DNA of 59,386 nucleotides from Acidobacteriaceae bacterium (GTDB taxonomy: Bacteria; Acidobacteriota; Terriglobia; Terriglobales; Acidobacteriaceae), in contig PKUV01000169.1 of assembly GCA_003131315.1 (NCBI GenBank), positions 278 to 59,663 on the forward strand, given 5' to 3'. Below the pieces are notes generated by a model, which saw only the letters and a program-made list of their open reading frames with translations, did not search any database and was not told where the DNA came from. Below are positions 7,103-15,129 of the stretch, one piece after another. Both the position numbers and the translations under genes were made by a program. Position 1 is the stretch's first letter. Every line of letters begins with the position of its first letter.

Positions 7103-8068
7103 TCAGCGAACGCTGGGTTCGTAGTAGTAACCGTTTCGGCTATGGAATGTGAGGTTGAGGTTATGGGTTGGCAAAAGGCGAAGAGCATGAAATCCAGCCC
7201 GGTGGCTGGGCAGGTCGTAGGTCACCACGTAGGAGGCGCGCAGATCCTCCAGCACAGCGTTCAGCACTGTGGCGGCGCCATCGTTCGGGGAGGAGCGCAG
7301 GAAGAAATAGCGCCCACCGGTAGCATCCGAAACTTGCCGCAGGAACGTGCTGCCCGACGTTTGGTTCTCGGAAGTCCCCATATCGACGGAATAGATCAGG
7401 GCGCCACCGGCCACGACCGCCTCCAGCGCCTCGCGCGGAGAATGCAGGCTGATGGTGTCGTTGCCGTCGGAGAACAAAATAATGACAGGCCGGGCCCCGG
7501 CGCGGCGATGATGCGAGATGAAATTGGCTCCAAATATCAGCGCGTCGAACAGCGGCGTTGTGCCGCTGCTCTTCACCGCCAGGAGCCTGCTCACGGAGTC
7601 GGAAGCACGGCAACCGCTCGAGCAGAGGATGGCGGGCCGCATCCCGCCAAACGTCCCCCCAAAAGACAGAACGGCGATGTTGTCGTCGGGGATCGATTGC
7701 TCCCGCGCAACCAGTTGCAGCACAGCGCCCATGGCAACTCGAAAGCGCGGCGCGACCGATTCGCTCAGGTCGACCAGCGCAACCACGTCGAGCGAGGTTT
7801 CATCCGAATGTGTGAAGCTCCGAAAATTGCGGACCACAAGTTCGCCGTCGACGACCGCAAAGTCCGACTTCGTCAGGGTTGCGGCCGGATGATTGTTCTC
7901 GTCGGTGGCGAAGAATGTAACCCGGACTTCAGAGACAGTGCTGCGATACGTGAGCAGGCCTGAGGAATCGTTCGTGTCGTCGGCAGCGGAAGCGTAAGTC
8001 AAGGCAAATAGAGCCATGAGTACGGAGAGAGCCAGGAGTGCGGACCGAGTGTGCCAATGCGCTAACAT
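7103..8068 (-). CDS. exported VWFA-domain protein of acidobacterial type
   Basis: This 321-residue protein has a signal peptide (residues 1-28, cleavage near ASA). An N-terminal beta segment follows, containing VRVTFFATDENNHPAATLTKSDFAVVDG, which is the usual lead-in to acidobacterial VWFA proteins. The von Willebrand A domain has the metal-binding MIDAS motif DLSES near residue 100, the Thr-bearing SSGTTPLFDAL, and FSDGNDT. Such domains bind proteins through a divalent metal. The partner is unknown. The small exported gene 6634-7092 follows after 10 bp. Confidence 0.85.
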   Translation of the reverse strand: MLAHWHTRSALLALSVLMALFALTYASAADDTNDSSGLLTYRSTVSEVRVTFFATDENNHPAATLTKSDFAVVDGELVVRNFRSFTHSDETSLDVVALVDLSESVAPRFRVAMGAVLQLVAREQSIPDDNIAVLSFGGTFGGMRPAILCSSGCRASDSVSRLLAVKSSGTTPLFDALIFGANFISHHRRAGARPVIILFSDGNDTISLHSPREALEAVVAGGALIYSVDMGTSENQTSGSTFLRQVSDATGGRYFFLRSSPNDGAATVLNAVLEDLRASYVVTYDLPSHRAGFHALRLLPTHNLNLTFHSRNGYYYEPSVR

Positions 8069-8762
8069 CGCTGTCTATCAGCACCATCGGCGGACGACGG
8101 AACACTCCCCAATTACCGAAGTTACTCTTGGAGGTGACCATGCCGTGAGTACGCTTGGAGTTGACCAGGAGGTGGGTAAAGCCGGTGGAACAGGCTGCTG
8201 AAAACTCAAACTCCGCTCCAAAATAGGGAAGGGCACGAGTCTACTCGTGTCGCTATGCCGCTGGAAATGTGCTCGCGCTGTAGCGCCTGCGGTCTGATCT
8301 TTACGCCCTCGATTAGTTTTTCGCAGCCGGCTGAAGCCGTTCACAGCTTGCTTCCAATTTTCGTCGTACAGGGCAGCTTACGAAACGGGAAGAGAGGTGT
8401 TGTCCAGACGGACGTAAACAAATGGTCGAAAGATCGCACGTGGTAGAAAGATCGACGGTTCCGGTCGAGGCTGAGGGCGAAAACTTTGGGCGGTTCTCGC
8501 TGCGAAAAGCGTTTCTTTCGGTTGGTTCAGAATGACAAATGTAAATTCAGGAGGGCTCGCTTGACACGGTGGTGAAACAGGTGTGAAATTGGCGATGTTT
8601 CGAAGGCCGGTGCCAGCCCTTCCCCCGTGGCACTCGGACCCAGAAGCTCTTGTCGAAGAAACCCATCAGCGGGATTGAAGGCCGCTTGAAATTTTTCTGG
8701 CCGCTTATATCTTCTGCTGATGGATTTATGAGGAAAGAGCCTCACATCTCACAGGAGTGGCT
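8069..8762. other. 694-bp intergenic region
   Basis: No convincing gene was found between these two divergent genes. A 63-codon reading frame at 8255-8446 with a few cysteines lacks a ribosome-binding site and any recognisable pattern. A short GGGAAGGGCACGAG...CTCGTG repeat fragment is near 8226. A candidate promoter lies at 8561-8589. Confidence 0.5.
8561..8589 (+). promoter_or_regulatory. candidate sigma-70-type promoter
   Basis: A perfect TTGACA -35 box (8561-8566) is followed after 17 bp by TGAAAT (8584-8589), matching TATAAT at four of six positions. It would give a leader of about 170 nt before the Asn/Gly-rich protein gene at 8763. Confidence 0.3.
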
Positions 8763-10496
8763 ATGAATTCGAGCAACCGAGGAAAGAACGCCCTGCCGAA
8801 ATGGTCCGTATTGCTGGTTCTTCTCACCGTAACCGCAGTTGCTTCGGCGCAGAATAAAAAGAGTGCGTCTGCTCCTGCACCCCACGCATCCGCTCCGAGC
8901 AGACCGGCTCCGAGCGCGCAGCACGCACCAGCGCAGCGCCCGGGCGGGAACAATGGCGCCCAGCGGCCCGGGGCATCGGGCGGCGCGAACAATCGTGGGC
9001 CTGGTGGAGCAAACTCGAACAACCGTGGGCAAGCGGGCGCGAACAACCGCGGACCTGGCGGCGCGAACTCGAACAACCGTGGGCAAGCGGGCGCGAACAA
9101 CCGCGGACCTGGCGGAGCAAACGCGAACAATCGTGGGCAAACGGGCGCCAACAATCGCGGGGGCGCGAACAATGCGAACAATCGCGGGGGCGCGAACAAT
9201 GCGAACAATCGCGGGGCTGGCGGAGCCAATCGGCATCAGCCGGCAGGAAGCAAGACCGTTGCCATGAAGAATGGCGGGAGCGCGACTTTCCGTAAGAATG
9301 GCCAGGTTCGTTCGATCCAAACTCATGGCATGACGATCAACCACGGAATGCACGGCGGGCGGCGAATTGAGAGCATGCACAACGGACGCCGGGTGGTGAG
9401 CATGGGAAGACACGGGGGATACAGCCAGCGCGCCTACTATCGCCATGGCGGCCGGGAGTATTCCCAGCGAACCTACTATAGGGGCGGACACTACTATGCG
9501 TATGGGTATCGCAACTACTACTATGGAGGCCGTCCATATTACGGTTACGCTCCCTCCTACTACTATGGTCCCGCATACTACGGATGGGCTTACAATCCAT
9601 GGCCCGCACCGGTTTATTACGGATGGGGTTGGGGCGGGGCGCCGTGGTATGGCTACTACGGTCCTTACTTCGCGCCGTATCCGGTATATCCGACGGCTGC
9701 ATTTTGGCTGACGGATTATTTGATTGCGGCGAACCTGCAAGCTGCCTATGCGGCGCAGCAGGAGGCGGCCGCCGGAGGCGATAACAACGGGGAAGTCATC
9801 CCACCGGCGATTCAAAATGCGTCGGCAGATGAAGTCGCTTCGTTGTGGACGACGGATCCGCTGATTGCCGCGAACCTCGAGGCTGCCTATGGTGCATACA
9901 TGTTGGGCGGGGGAGCACCGGCAGCGGCCGCGAAGGGCAATGCAACACAACTCAGTCCTGAGGTAAAGCAGGCGATTGCCGACGAGATGAAGAGCGAGAT
10001 CGCGGGGGAAAAGGATGCGGCGGCAAGTGGTCAGAAGGATACTCCGAGCGGGGACCAAGTGCCGGCGGCGCTCGATCCCAAAATCCGCATTTTCGTGGTA
10101 TCCAGCGACGAGGATCTGACGACGTCGGATGGCGTGGAATGCGCGCTTACAGCTGGCGATGTGGTCTACCGCACCGGCGACAAACCGGACGATGACAACA
10201 TGGTCGACGCAACCGTAAAGAGCAGCAAGAAAGATGAGTGTGCCGTCGGCGTTACCGTCGGAATAGCCGTCGACGACCTGCAGGAGATGCACAATCAACT
10301 GCGGATACAGATGGATGCTGGGCTTAAGGAGTTGGCCGACAAGCAGGGTAAGAACGGCCTACCGGCCGCTCCCGATACTAAAACCCAGGCTGGTGAAGTC
10401 CCACCACCTTCGCCAGACACGAGCGTAAGCAGCGATCTGGAACAGCAGCAAAAGGATGCTGACCAGGCAGAAGCGGAAGCCAAGCAGCCGAACTGA
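8763..10496 (+). CDS. exported Asn/Gly/Arg-repeat and Tyr-rich protein
   Basis: This 577-residue protein starts at the ATG at 8763, 5 nt after AGGAG. Residues 1-31 are a signal peptide. A low-complexity region at about 75-160 repeats GGANSNNRGQAGANNRGP units. A short conserved-looking segment follows (KTVAMKNGGSATFRKNG). Next comes a Tyr/Gly-rich stretch of about 100 residues with YYGGRPYYGY-like units. Two similar segments, WLTDYLIAANLQAAYAA and LWTTDPLIAANLEAAYGAY, then occur about 50 residues apart. The C-terminal 150 residues are charged and contain IRIFVVSSDEDL. I do not recognise the family. The composition suggests a surface or extracellular-matrix protein. Confidence 0.75.
   Translation: MNSSNRGKNALPKWSVLLVLLTVTAVASAQNKKSASAPAPHASAPSRPAPSAQHAPAQRPGGNNGAQRPGASGGANNRGPGGANSNNRGQAGANNRGPGGANSNNRGQAGANNRGPGGANANNRGQTGANNRGGANNANNRGGANNANNRGAGGANRHQPAGSKTVAMKNGGSATFRKNGQVRSIQTHGMTINHGMHGGRRIESMHNGRRVVSMGRHGGYSQRAYYRHGGREYSQRTYYRGGHYYAYGYRNYYYGGRPYYGYAPSYYYGPAYYGWAYNPWPAPVYYGWGWGGAPWYGYYGPYFAPYPVYPTAAFWLTDYLIAANLQAAYAAQQEAAAGGDNNGEVIPPAIQNASADEVASLWTTDPLIAANLEAAYGAYMLGGGAPAAAAKGNATQLSPEVKQAIADEMKSEIAGEKDAAASGQKDTPSGDQVPAALDPKIRIFVVSSDEDLTTSDGVECALTAGDVVYRTGDKPDDDNMVDATVKSSKKDECAVGVTVGIAVDDLQEMHNQLRIQMDAGLKELADKQGKNGLPAAPDTKTQAGEVPPPSPDTSVSSDLEQQQKDADQAEAEAKQPN
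8986..9225 (+). repeat. tandem repeats encoding Asn-Arg-Gly-rich units
   Basis: DNA repeats of roughly 54 bp (two near-identical copies at about 8995-9110) and then shorter 24-27-bp units encode GANNRGP/GANSNNRGQ/GGANNANNR blocks. Copies are nearly identical at the DNA level, so the region may expand and contract. Confidence 0.8.
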
Positions 10497-10663
10497 AGGC
10501 TAAGCAACGAGTGAGACGCGGGAGCGCCGTGCATGCTTCGCGGCGGCGCTGCCCGTTTCTCGCAGCAAACGTTTTTGCAGCAAAAGCCAAAAGAGAGAAC
10601 TACAAGAGGACGCTCCTGCCCGGTGAGGAATAGGAGCAGCAGCTTGACGGGAGGAAGGTTGCA

Positions 10664-11485
10664 ATGCGACAGAGAATCGAGATGGCCGTCCTGGTTGTCG
10701 CTTTGATTGTTGTAGGGATCACGCCCTGCCTGGTGGTTGCGCAAGGCGCTCCGGCGGTTCCGCTGGAAGACCAGCTCAAAGCGCAATATACGCTGGTGAA
10801 GATGGGTTCGGACACGAGCGGCGCTGCCGTAGTGGAGGCGGGCACCATCCTGGACATCAAGAAGGGCGGAATTCTCAGCGTACCTTACGGGGACGCGAGC
10901 ATTGCCACGCGCTACCAGGACGGAGCGGTGCACTCTCCCAGCGCCTTGATGATGGGGGCAAGAGGTGGCCTCATGGGAAAATTTGGGAAGCAGCAAACGA
11001 CCCGATTGTTCCAGGTGGGCGAAAAAGTGTATCCCTCGAAGATCGCCGTCAATCTGCCGAAAGACCAGGTTATCTTGAGCGTCATCGCTTGCGATTCCTG
11101 CAACAACGTCAGTCCGACTACGTTCTACAAGGCCGACGTGGTTTTCCAGTTTGCTAAGGGATCGCTGGCGACTACCAACCCGTCACAGGTAGAAGATACG
11201 ATCGCCGGACTCCTCGCCATCGAAGACAGCGGCGGCGATCAGGGCGGCGGACAGCAGGGCGGCAACGATCAGCAAGGGAACAACCAGGGTGGAGGTGGAG
11301 GACAAGCGCAACAACAAGGGCCCCCGCCAGAACCTCAGCAGATTGAAAAAGGGCAAACGCCCGATCAAGTGAAAGCCGCGCTCGGCCAGCCGGACAAGAT
11401 CGTCAATTTAGGTCCCAAGCAAATTTATGTTTACAAGGACCTCAAGGTTACGTTTCTCAACGGGAAAGTGTCCGATGTGCAGTGA
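10664..11485 (+). CDS. exported protein with C-terminal BamE/SmpA-like segment
   Basis: This 273-residue protein begins after GGGAGGAAGG. Residues 1-27 form a signal peptide. The central part (about 35-180) has no recognised domain but holds a CDSCNN motif. A Gly/Gln/Asn-rich linker occupies about 185-220. The last 50 residues, IEKGQTPDQVKAALGQPDKI then YVYKDLKVTFLNGKV, match the small SmpA/OmlA (BamE-like) fold, which in other proteins binds outer-membrane partners. It lies 167 bp downstream of the Asn/Gly-rich gene on the same strand and may be part of one envelope unit. Confidence 0.72.
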   Translation: MRQRIEMAVLVVALIVVGITPCLVVAQGAPAVPLEDQLKAQYTLVKMGSDTSGAAVVEAGTILDIKKGGILSVPYGDASIATRYQDGAVHSPSALMMGARGGLMGKFGKQQTTRLFQVGEKVYPSKIAVNLPKDQVILSVIACDSCNNVSPTTFYKADVVFQFAKGSLATTNPSQVEDTIAGLLAIEDSGGDQGGGQQGGNDQQGNNQGGGGGQAQQQGPPPEPQQIEKGQTPDQVKAALGQPDKIVNLGPKQIYVYKDLKVTFLNGKVSDVQ

Positions 11486-11547
11486 GCGGGAGTGAGTTAG
11501 AGATGGGCGACCCTCCGCGGCCAGAGAAGCCGCTGAAAAACAAGAGA

Positions 11548-11727
11548 TTCGTATCAGGGCATGCCTTCAGGCATGCCGTAAGTGGCGCAGAATGATTGGC
11601 GCCTTCAGGCGCTGTAAGGCACGAATAGAGTTTCAGCAGGAAGTTTCGGACGTCGACTCTCAGCCCCTAAAGTGGCGTCTGATTTCGAAGAACTTACGGC
11701 ATCGCTAAAGCGATGCCCTGATACGAA
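11548..11727. repeat. 180-bp palindromic element with terminal inverted repeats (family A)
   Basis: The ends read TTCGTATCAGGGCAT...ATGCCGTAAG and CTTACGGCAT...CCCTGATACGAA, each end itself being a hairpin around CTTCAG or CTAAAG. A second hairpin (GGCGCCTTCAGGCGC) lies inside. Another full copy is at 49730-49948 and partial copies are at 22950-23079 and 47701-47770. No protein is encoded. Confidence 0.8.
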
Positions 11728-11749
11728 GCCCTGGTTATTCCGCAGCCTG

Positions 11750-12694
11750 CTAGAGGATTTTCTTCCCGAAGGCCGAGAGTGCCAGCTCGACGGCCAAGTC
11801 GGCGGTCTGGTTGTGCTCGTCGATGACAGGATTCACTTCCACAATTTCGAAGCTCAGCATGCGTCCATGGTCAGAGATGATTTCCATGGCGAGATGCGCT
11901 TCGCGATACGTCGCGCCGCCCCACACCGGAGTGCCGACGCCGGGCGCGTCTTCGGGATCGATCCAATCCATGTCGAGCGAGACGTGATAGCCGGCGGTGC
12001 CGCGTCCGGCCATGCGGAGGGCTTCCTCCATGACGGCGCGCATGCCGCGTTCGTCGATGTCGCGCATGGTGAAGACTTCGACGCCGGATTTGCGGATGTT
12101 TTCTTTTTCAAAGTTGTCGACGTCGCGGATGCCGACGAGCACGCAATTTTCCGGCTGCACTTTGGGTGAGAAGTCGTAGATCTTGCCGAGTTCGATGGGA
12201 GGAAGGCCCATGAGCGCGGCGAGCGGCATGCCGTGGACGTTGCCGCTGGGCGAAGAGTCGGGCGTGTTCATGTCGGTGTGAGCGTCGATCCAGAGAAGGC
12301 CGATTTTCTGGTTCTTGCGGCGGTAGAACTCGGCCACCCCTGACACCGTACCCACCGCGACGGAGTGATCTCCGCCGAGGATGAGAGGAACTTTGCCGGC
12401 TTCGAGCGTCTTCAATACCAAATCGGCGCTCTTGGTGCAGGTGGCGGTGATTTCCTTGAGGTATTTGGAATTTGCGGCGCCTTCTTTTTTCTGCTCGGGG
12501 ATGGCGACAGAGATGTTGCCGGCGTCCTCGACAATGTGACCGATGGCTTCGAGGCGGGCTTCGAGTCCGGCGACGCGCACGGCGGAAGGACCCATGTCAA
12601 CGCCGCGGCGGGATTGGCCGAGGTCAAGAGGAACGCCGATCACGCGGATCTGGCGCGGGGTGATGCTGCTGTACGTCGTGCTTCGTTGAGGCAT
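11750..12694 (-). CDS. rocF: arginase
   Basis: This 314-residue ureohydrolase hydrolyses arginine to ornithine and urea using two manganese ions. The metal ligands are visible in GGDHS (near residue 113), DAHTDMN (near 139) and SLDMDWIDP (near 235), and the substrate loop SGNVHGMP is present. Family identity to arginase rather than agmatinase rests on GVPLDLGQSRRGVDMGP at the start. The N-terminus is a few residues longer than usual; the ATG of MPQRS is taken. It stands alone on the minus strand downstream of AsnRS, separated by a small AGTTCTC tandem repeat. Confidence 0.93.
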   Translation of the reverse strand: MPQRSTTYSSITPRQIRVIGVPLDLGQSRRGVDMGPSAVRVAGLEARLEAIGHIVEDAGNISVAIPEQKKEGAANSKYLKEITATCTKSADLVLKTLEAGKVPLILGGDHSVAVGTVSGVAEFYRRKNQKIGLLWIDAHTDMNTPDSSPSGNVHGMPLAALMGLPPIELGKIYDFSPKVQPENCVLVGIRDVDNFEKENIRKSGVEVFTMRDIDERGMRAVMEEALRMAGRGTAGYHVSLDMDWIDPEDAPGVGTPVWGGATYREAHLAMEIISDHGRMLSFEIVEVNPVIDEHNQTADLAVELALSAFGKKIL

Positions 12695-12697
12695 AGG

Positions 12698-12790
12698 TCA
12701 GTTCTCAGTTCTCAGTTCTCAGTTCTCAGTTAGACCAGTTCGCACTATCGAAGACTTACTGAGAACTGGCAACTGAAAGCTGACAACTAA
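12698..12790. repeat. AGTTCTC tandem repeat and relic
   Basis: Four AGTTCTC units (12702-12731) and a partly complementary CTGAGAACTGGCAACTGAAA stretch fill the gap between arginase and AsnRS. The type resembles the AGCTGAAAGCC repeats at about 57712. Confidence 0.6.
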
Positions 12791-12791
12791 A

Positions 12792-14117
12792 CTACGGGTA
12801 CAGACGATGGAGCATGCGCGGGAAGGGGATGGTCTCGCGCACGTGCTCTAAGCCGCAGATCCAGGCTACGGCTCGCTCGACGCCCATGCCGAAGCCGGAG
12901 TGGGGGACGCTGCCGTACTTGCGGAGATCAAGATACCACTTGAACGCTTCTTCGGGCAGATTGTGCTCATGAATGCGCTGGAGGAGCAAGTCGTGAGAGG
13001 CCATGCGCTGCGATCCGCCGATGATTTCGCCGTAGCCTTCGGGGGCTAACACGTCCACGCAGAGGGCGAGTTCGGGGTGCTGGGGATCGGGTTCCATGTA
13101 GAAAGCCTTCACGCTGGCCGGGTAGCGATGGACCATGACGGGCCGGTCATACAGCGATGAGAGATAAGTTTCGTCGGGTGAGCCGAGGTCTCCGCCCCAC
13201 TCGAATTTGTTTTCGAGCACGCCCTGCGAGTGGCCTTCCTGCAATTTCGTGACGGCTTCGTCGTAGGTGATTCGCGGGAAGGGCGCGTCGATTTTCTCGA
13301 GCTTCGCTAGGTCGCGGCCGATGGTTTCGAGGTCGGGGCGGCGGCGCTCCAGGCAGCGTTTTACGAGGAAAGTCAGCAAGCCTTCGGCGAGTTCCATCAG
13401 GTCGTCGAGCGTGCCGTAGGCGATTTCAGGTTCGACCATCCAGAATTCGGTGAGGTGGCGGCGGGTCTTGGATTTTTCGGCGCGGAAGGTTGGACCGAAC
13501 GAGTAGACCTTGCCGAGCGCCATGGCGGTGGCTTCGATGTAGAGCTGGCCGGACTGAGTGAGGTAGGCCTGTTCGTCGAAGTAATCCACGGGGAAGAGCG
13601 TGGAGGTTCCTTCGCAGGCGGCGGGCGTGAGGATGGGCGGGTCGGTCAGAGTGAATCCGTTGGTGTCGAAGAAATCGCGGGCGGCGCGAATGATTTCGGC
13701 GCGCACGCGCAGGATGGAGGCCTGGCGCTGGGAGCGCAGCCAAAGATGGCGGTGCTCCATTAAGAAGTCGACGCCGTGGTCTTTGGGAGTGATGGGGTAG
13801 GGATCGCTCTCTGGGACGCGCTGCACGACCTGGATGTTGGCGACGTCGAGTTCATAGCCGCCGGGGGCGCGCTTATCGGCACGAACCTTGCCTTCGACGA
13901 TGACGCTCGATTCCTGGGTGAGGCCTTTGATGGCTTCGAAGACTTCGGGCGGGACGGCGTTCTTCGGGACTACGCCCTGGATGACGCCCGAGCCGTCGCG
14001 AAATTGGGGGAAGAGGAGCTTGCCGCTTTCGCGGAGGTTGTAGAGCCATCCGCGGATGGTGACGGACTGGCCTTCGTGGGCGCCGATTTGTGCGATGGTG
14101 CTGATGGGTGAGGACAT
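12792..14117 (-). CDS. asnS: asparaginyl-tRNA synthetase
   Basis: This 441-residue class IIb synthetase charges tRNA-Asn. An OB-fold anticodon-binding domain covers about residues 1-110 ([24 protein letters not shown]). The catalytic domain has motif 2 ([21 protein letters not shown]) near residue 212 and motif 3 ([16 protein letters not shown]) near residue 416. The length is normal for AsnRS, and the sequence between motifs fits AsnRS better than AspRS. A family B repeat element lies directly upstream. Confidence 0.95.
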   Translation of the reverse strand: MSSPISTIAQIGAHEGQSVTIRGWLYNLRESGKLLFPQFRDGSGVIQGVVPKNAVPPEVFEAIKGLTQESSVIVEGKVRADKRAPGGYELDVANIQVVQRVPESDPYPITPKDHGVDFLMEHRHLWLRSQRQASILRVRAEIIRAARDFFDTNGFTLTDPPILTPAACEGTSTLFPVDYFDEQAYLTQSGQLYIEATAMALGKVYSFGPTFRAEKSKTRRHLTEFWMVEPEIAYGTLDDLMELAEGLLTFLVKRCLERRRPDLETIGRDLAKLEKIDAPFPRITYDEAVTKLQEGHSQGVLENKFEWGGDLGSPDETYLSSLYDRPVMVHRYPASVKAFYMEPDPQHPELALCVDVLAPEGYGEIIGGSQRMASHDLLLQRIHEHNLPEEAFKWYLDLRKYGSVPHSGFGMGVERAVAWICGLEHVRETIPFPRMLHRLYP

Positions 14118-14132
14118 AAAGTCAAAACCTTG

Positions 14133-14301
14133 AACCGCAGAGGGCGCTGCGGGCGCAGAGAAAAAAATAGCTAAAAACCTTTTCGAACTCGGCGGCTTAG
14201 GAACATTTTCAGCTTAGACCCTTCCACCACAGGGGGCACAGGGGCACACAGGGGAAAACCATTTACACAAAAACTCTGCGAGCTCTCCGTACTCTGCGGT
14301 T
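14133..14301. repeat. 169-bp element with AACCGCAGAG terminal inverted repeats (family B)
   Basis: It begins AACCGCAGAG and ends CTCTGCGGTT. Inside are a GAACTCGGCGGCTTAGG segment and an ACCACAGGGGGCACAGGGGC segment. A second full-length copy with the same order of blocks lies at 19595-19759. Single blocks are scattered at 1197, 4911, 5095, 6419, 16925, 47138 and 57669. Confidence 0.8.
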
Positions 14302-14307
14302 AAATTC

Positions 14308-15129
14308 TCACGAATCTTCCAGCTTTTGGAAGGTTGCGCTCACTTCTTCGCTGGGGCTCTTTTTCTCTTCGCCGTCGATTTCCAGCAACAGGGGCGGCTT
14401 TTGCGGTGCGGTGCGCAGCAATTCCATGGTCTGTTTCCAGTCAATCGATCCGTTGCCTGGCCAGAGGTGCGAGTCTTTGTCCTTGTTGTTGTCGTGCACG
14501 TGGGTCGAGCAGATGTGGTTCTTCAGGGTGGCGAAGGCTTCGGGAATGCCGTCCATCATGTGGGCGTGGCCGCAATCGAAGCAGACGCCGATGTCGTCGA
14601 AGTGCATGGTTCGGATGAACTCGACGAGGCGCTCGGGCGTGGAAAGTTCGTTGGGAATATTTTCAACGAGCACTCTGACGCCGAGCGGTTTGGCGAAGGC
14701 GCGCAGGTGCTCGACGGAGGTCATAGCGTTTTCGAATTTCTTTTCGTCGAAGGCTTCGTTGGGATTGCCGATGTGCTGGACGAGAAAGCGGAACGGGATG
14801 TGCTCGGCGATTTCGAGTGCGCGTTTGATCTCGTCCATGGCATCGATGCGGCCGGCGCGGTCGGTGGAGGCGATGTTGACGGGCGGCGAACCGGTGCGTC
14901 CCCACTCGTAGTCGGAGTACAAAGGCGCGTGGACGGAATTGAGTGGAATGCCGGTGGAGCGGAACCAGTCGGCAATTTCCCGGACATGCTGCTTGCGATT
15001 GGCGTAGTCGAAGTGCTGGCGGGCGGCGAAGATTTCAATCGACTGGGCTCCCGCCTTGACGAGCTCGTCGAGCAAGCCCGGATGGAGCCGTTCCTTTACA
15101 TAGACGTACGTCGATACGGCCCTCAGCAT
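14308..15129 (-). CDS. sugar-phosphate isomerase/epimerase family TIM barrel
   Basis: This 273-residue protein has the xylose-isomerase-like TIM barrel shared by endonuclease IV and sugar isomerases. Likely metal ligands are visible in LVENIPNE (Glu), CFDCGHAHM (Asp and His), STHVHDN (His) and LLLEIDGEE (Glu). No DNA-repair-specific feature stands out, so an isomerase or epimerase is more likely; the substrate is unknown. Its ATG overlaps the stop codon of the gamma-glutamyltransferase gene in TGATG, so the two are translationally coupled. Confidence 0.82.
   Translation of the reverse strand: MLRAVSTYVYVKERLHPGLLDELVKAGAQSIEIFAARQHFDYANRKQHVREIADWFRSTGIPLNSVHAPLYSDYEWGRTGSPPVNIASTDRAGRIDAMDEIKRALEIAEHIPFRFLVQHIGNPNEAFDEKKFENAMTSVEHLRAFAKPLGVRVLVENIPNELSTPERLVEFIRTMHFDDIGVCFDCGHAHMMDGIPEAFATLKNHICSTHVHDNNKDKDSHLWPGNGSIDWKQTMELLRTAPQKPPLLLEIDGEEKKSPSEEVSATFQKLEDS

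Noticed and set aside
8255-8446. A 63-codon frame with several cysteines
   Set aside because: No ribosome-binding site, no recognisable pattern, and in a region with repeat fragments.
8742-10298. A 518-codon minus-strand frame
   Set aside because: Antisense to the Asn/Gly-rich protein. Its regular Pro/Arg/Val repeats mirror the plus-strand repeats and it has no plausible start region.
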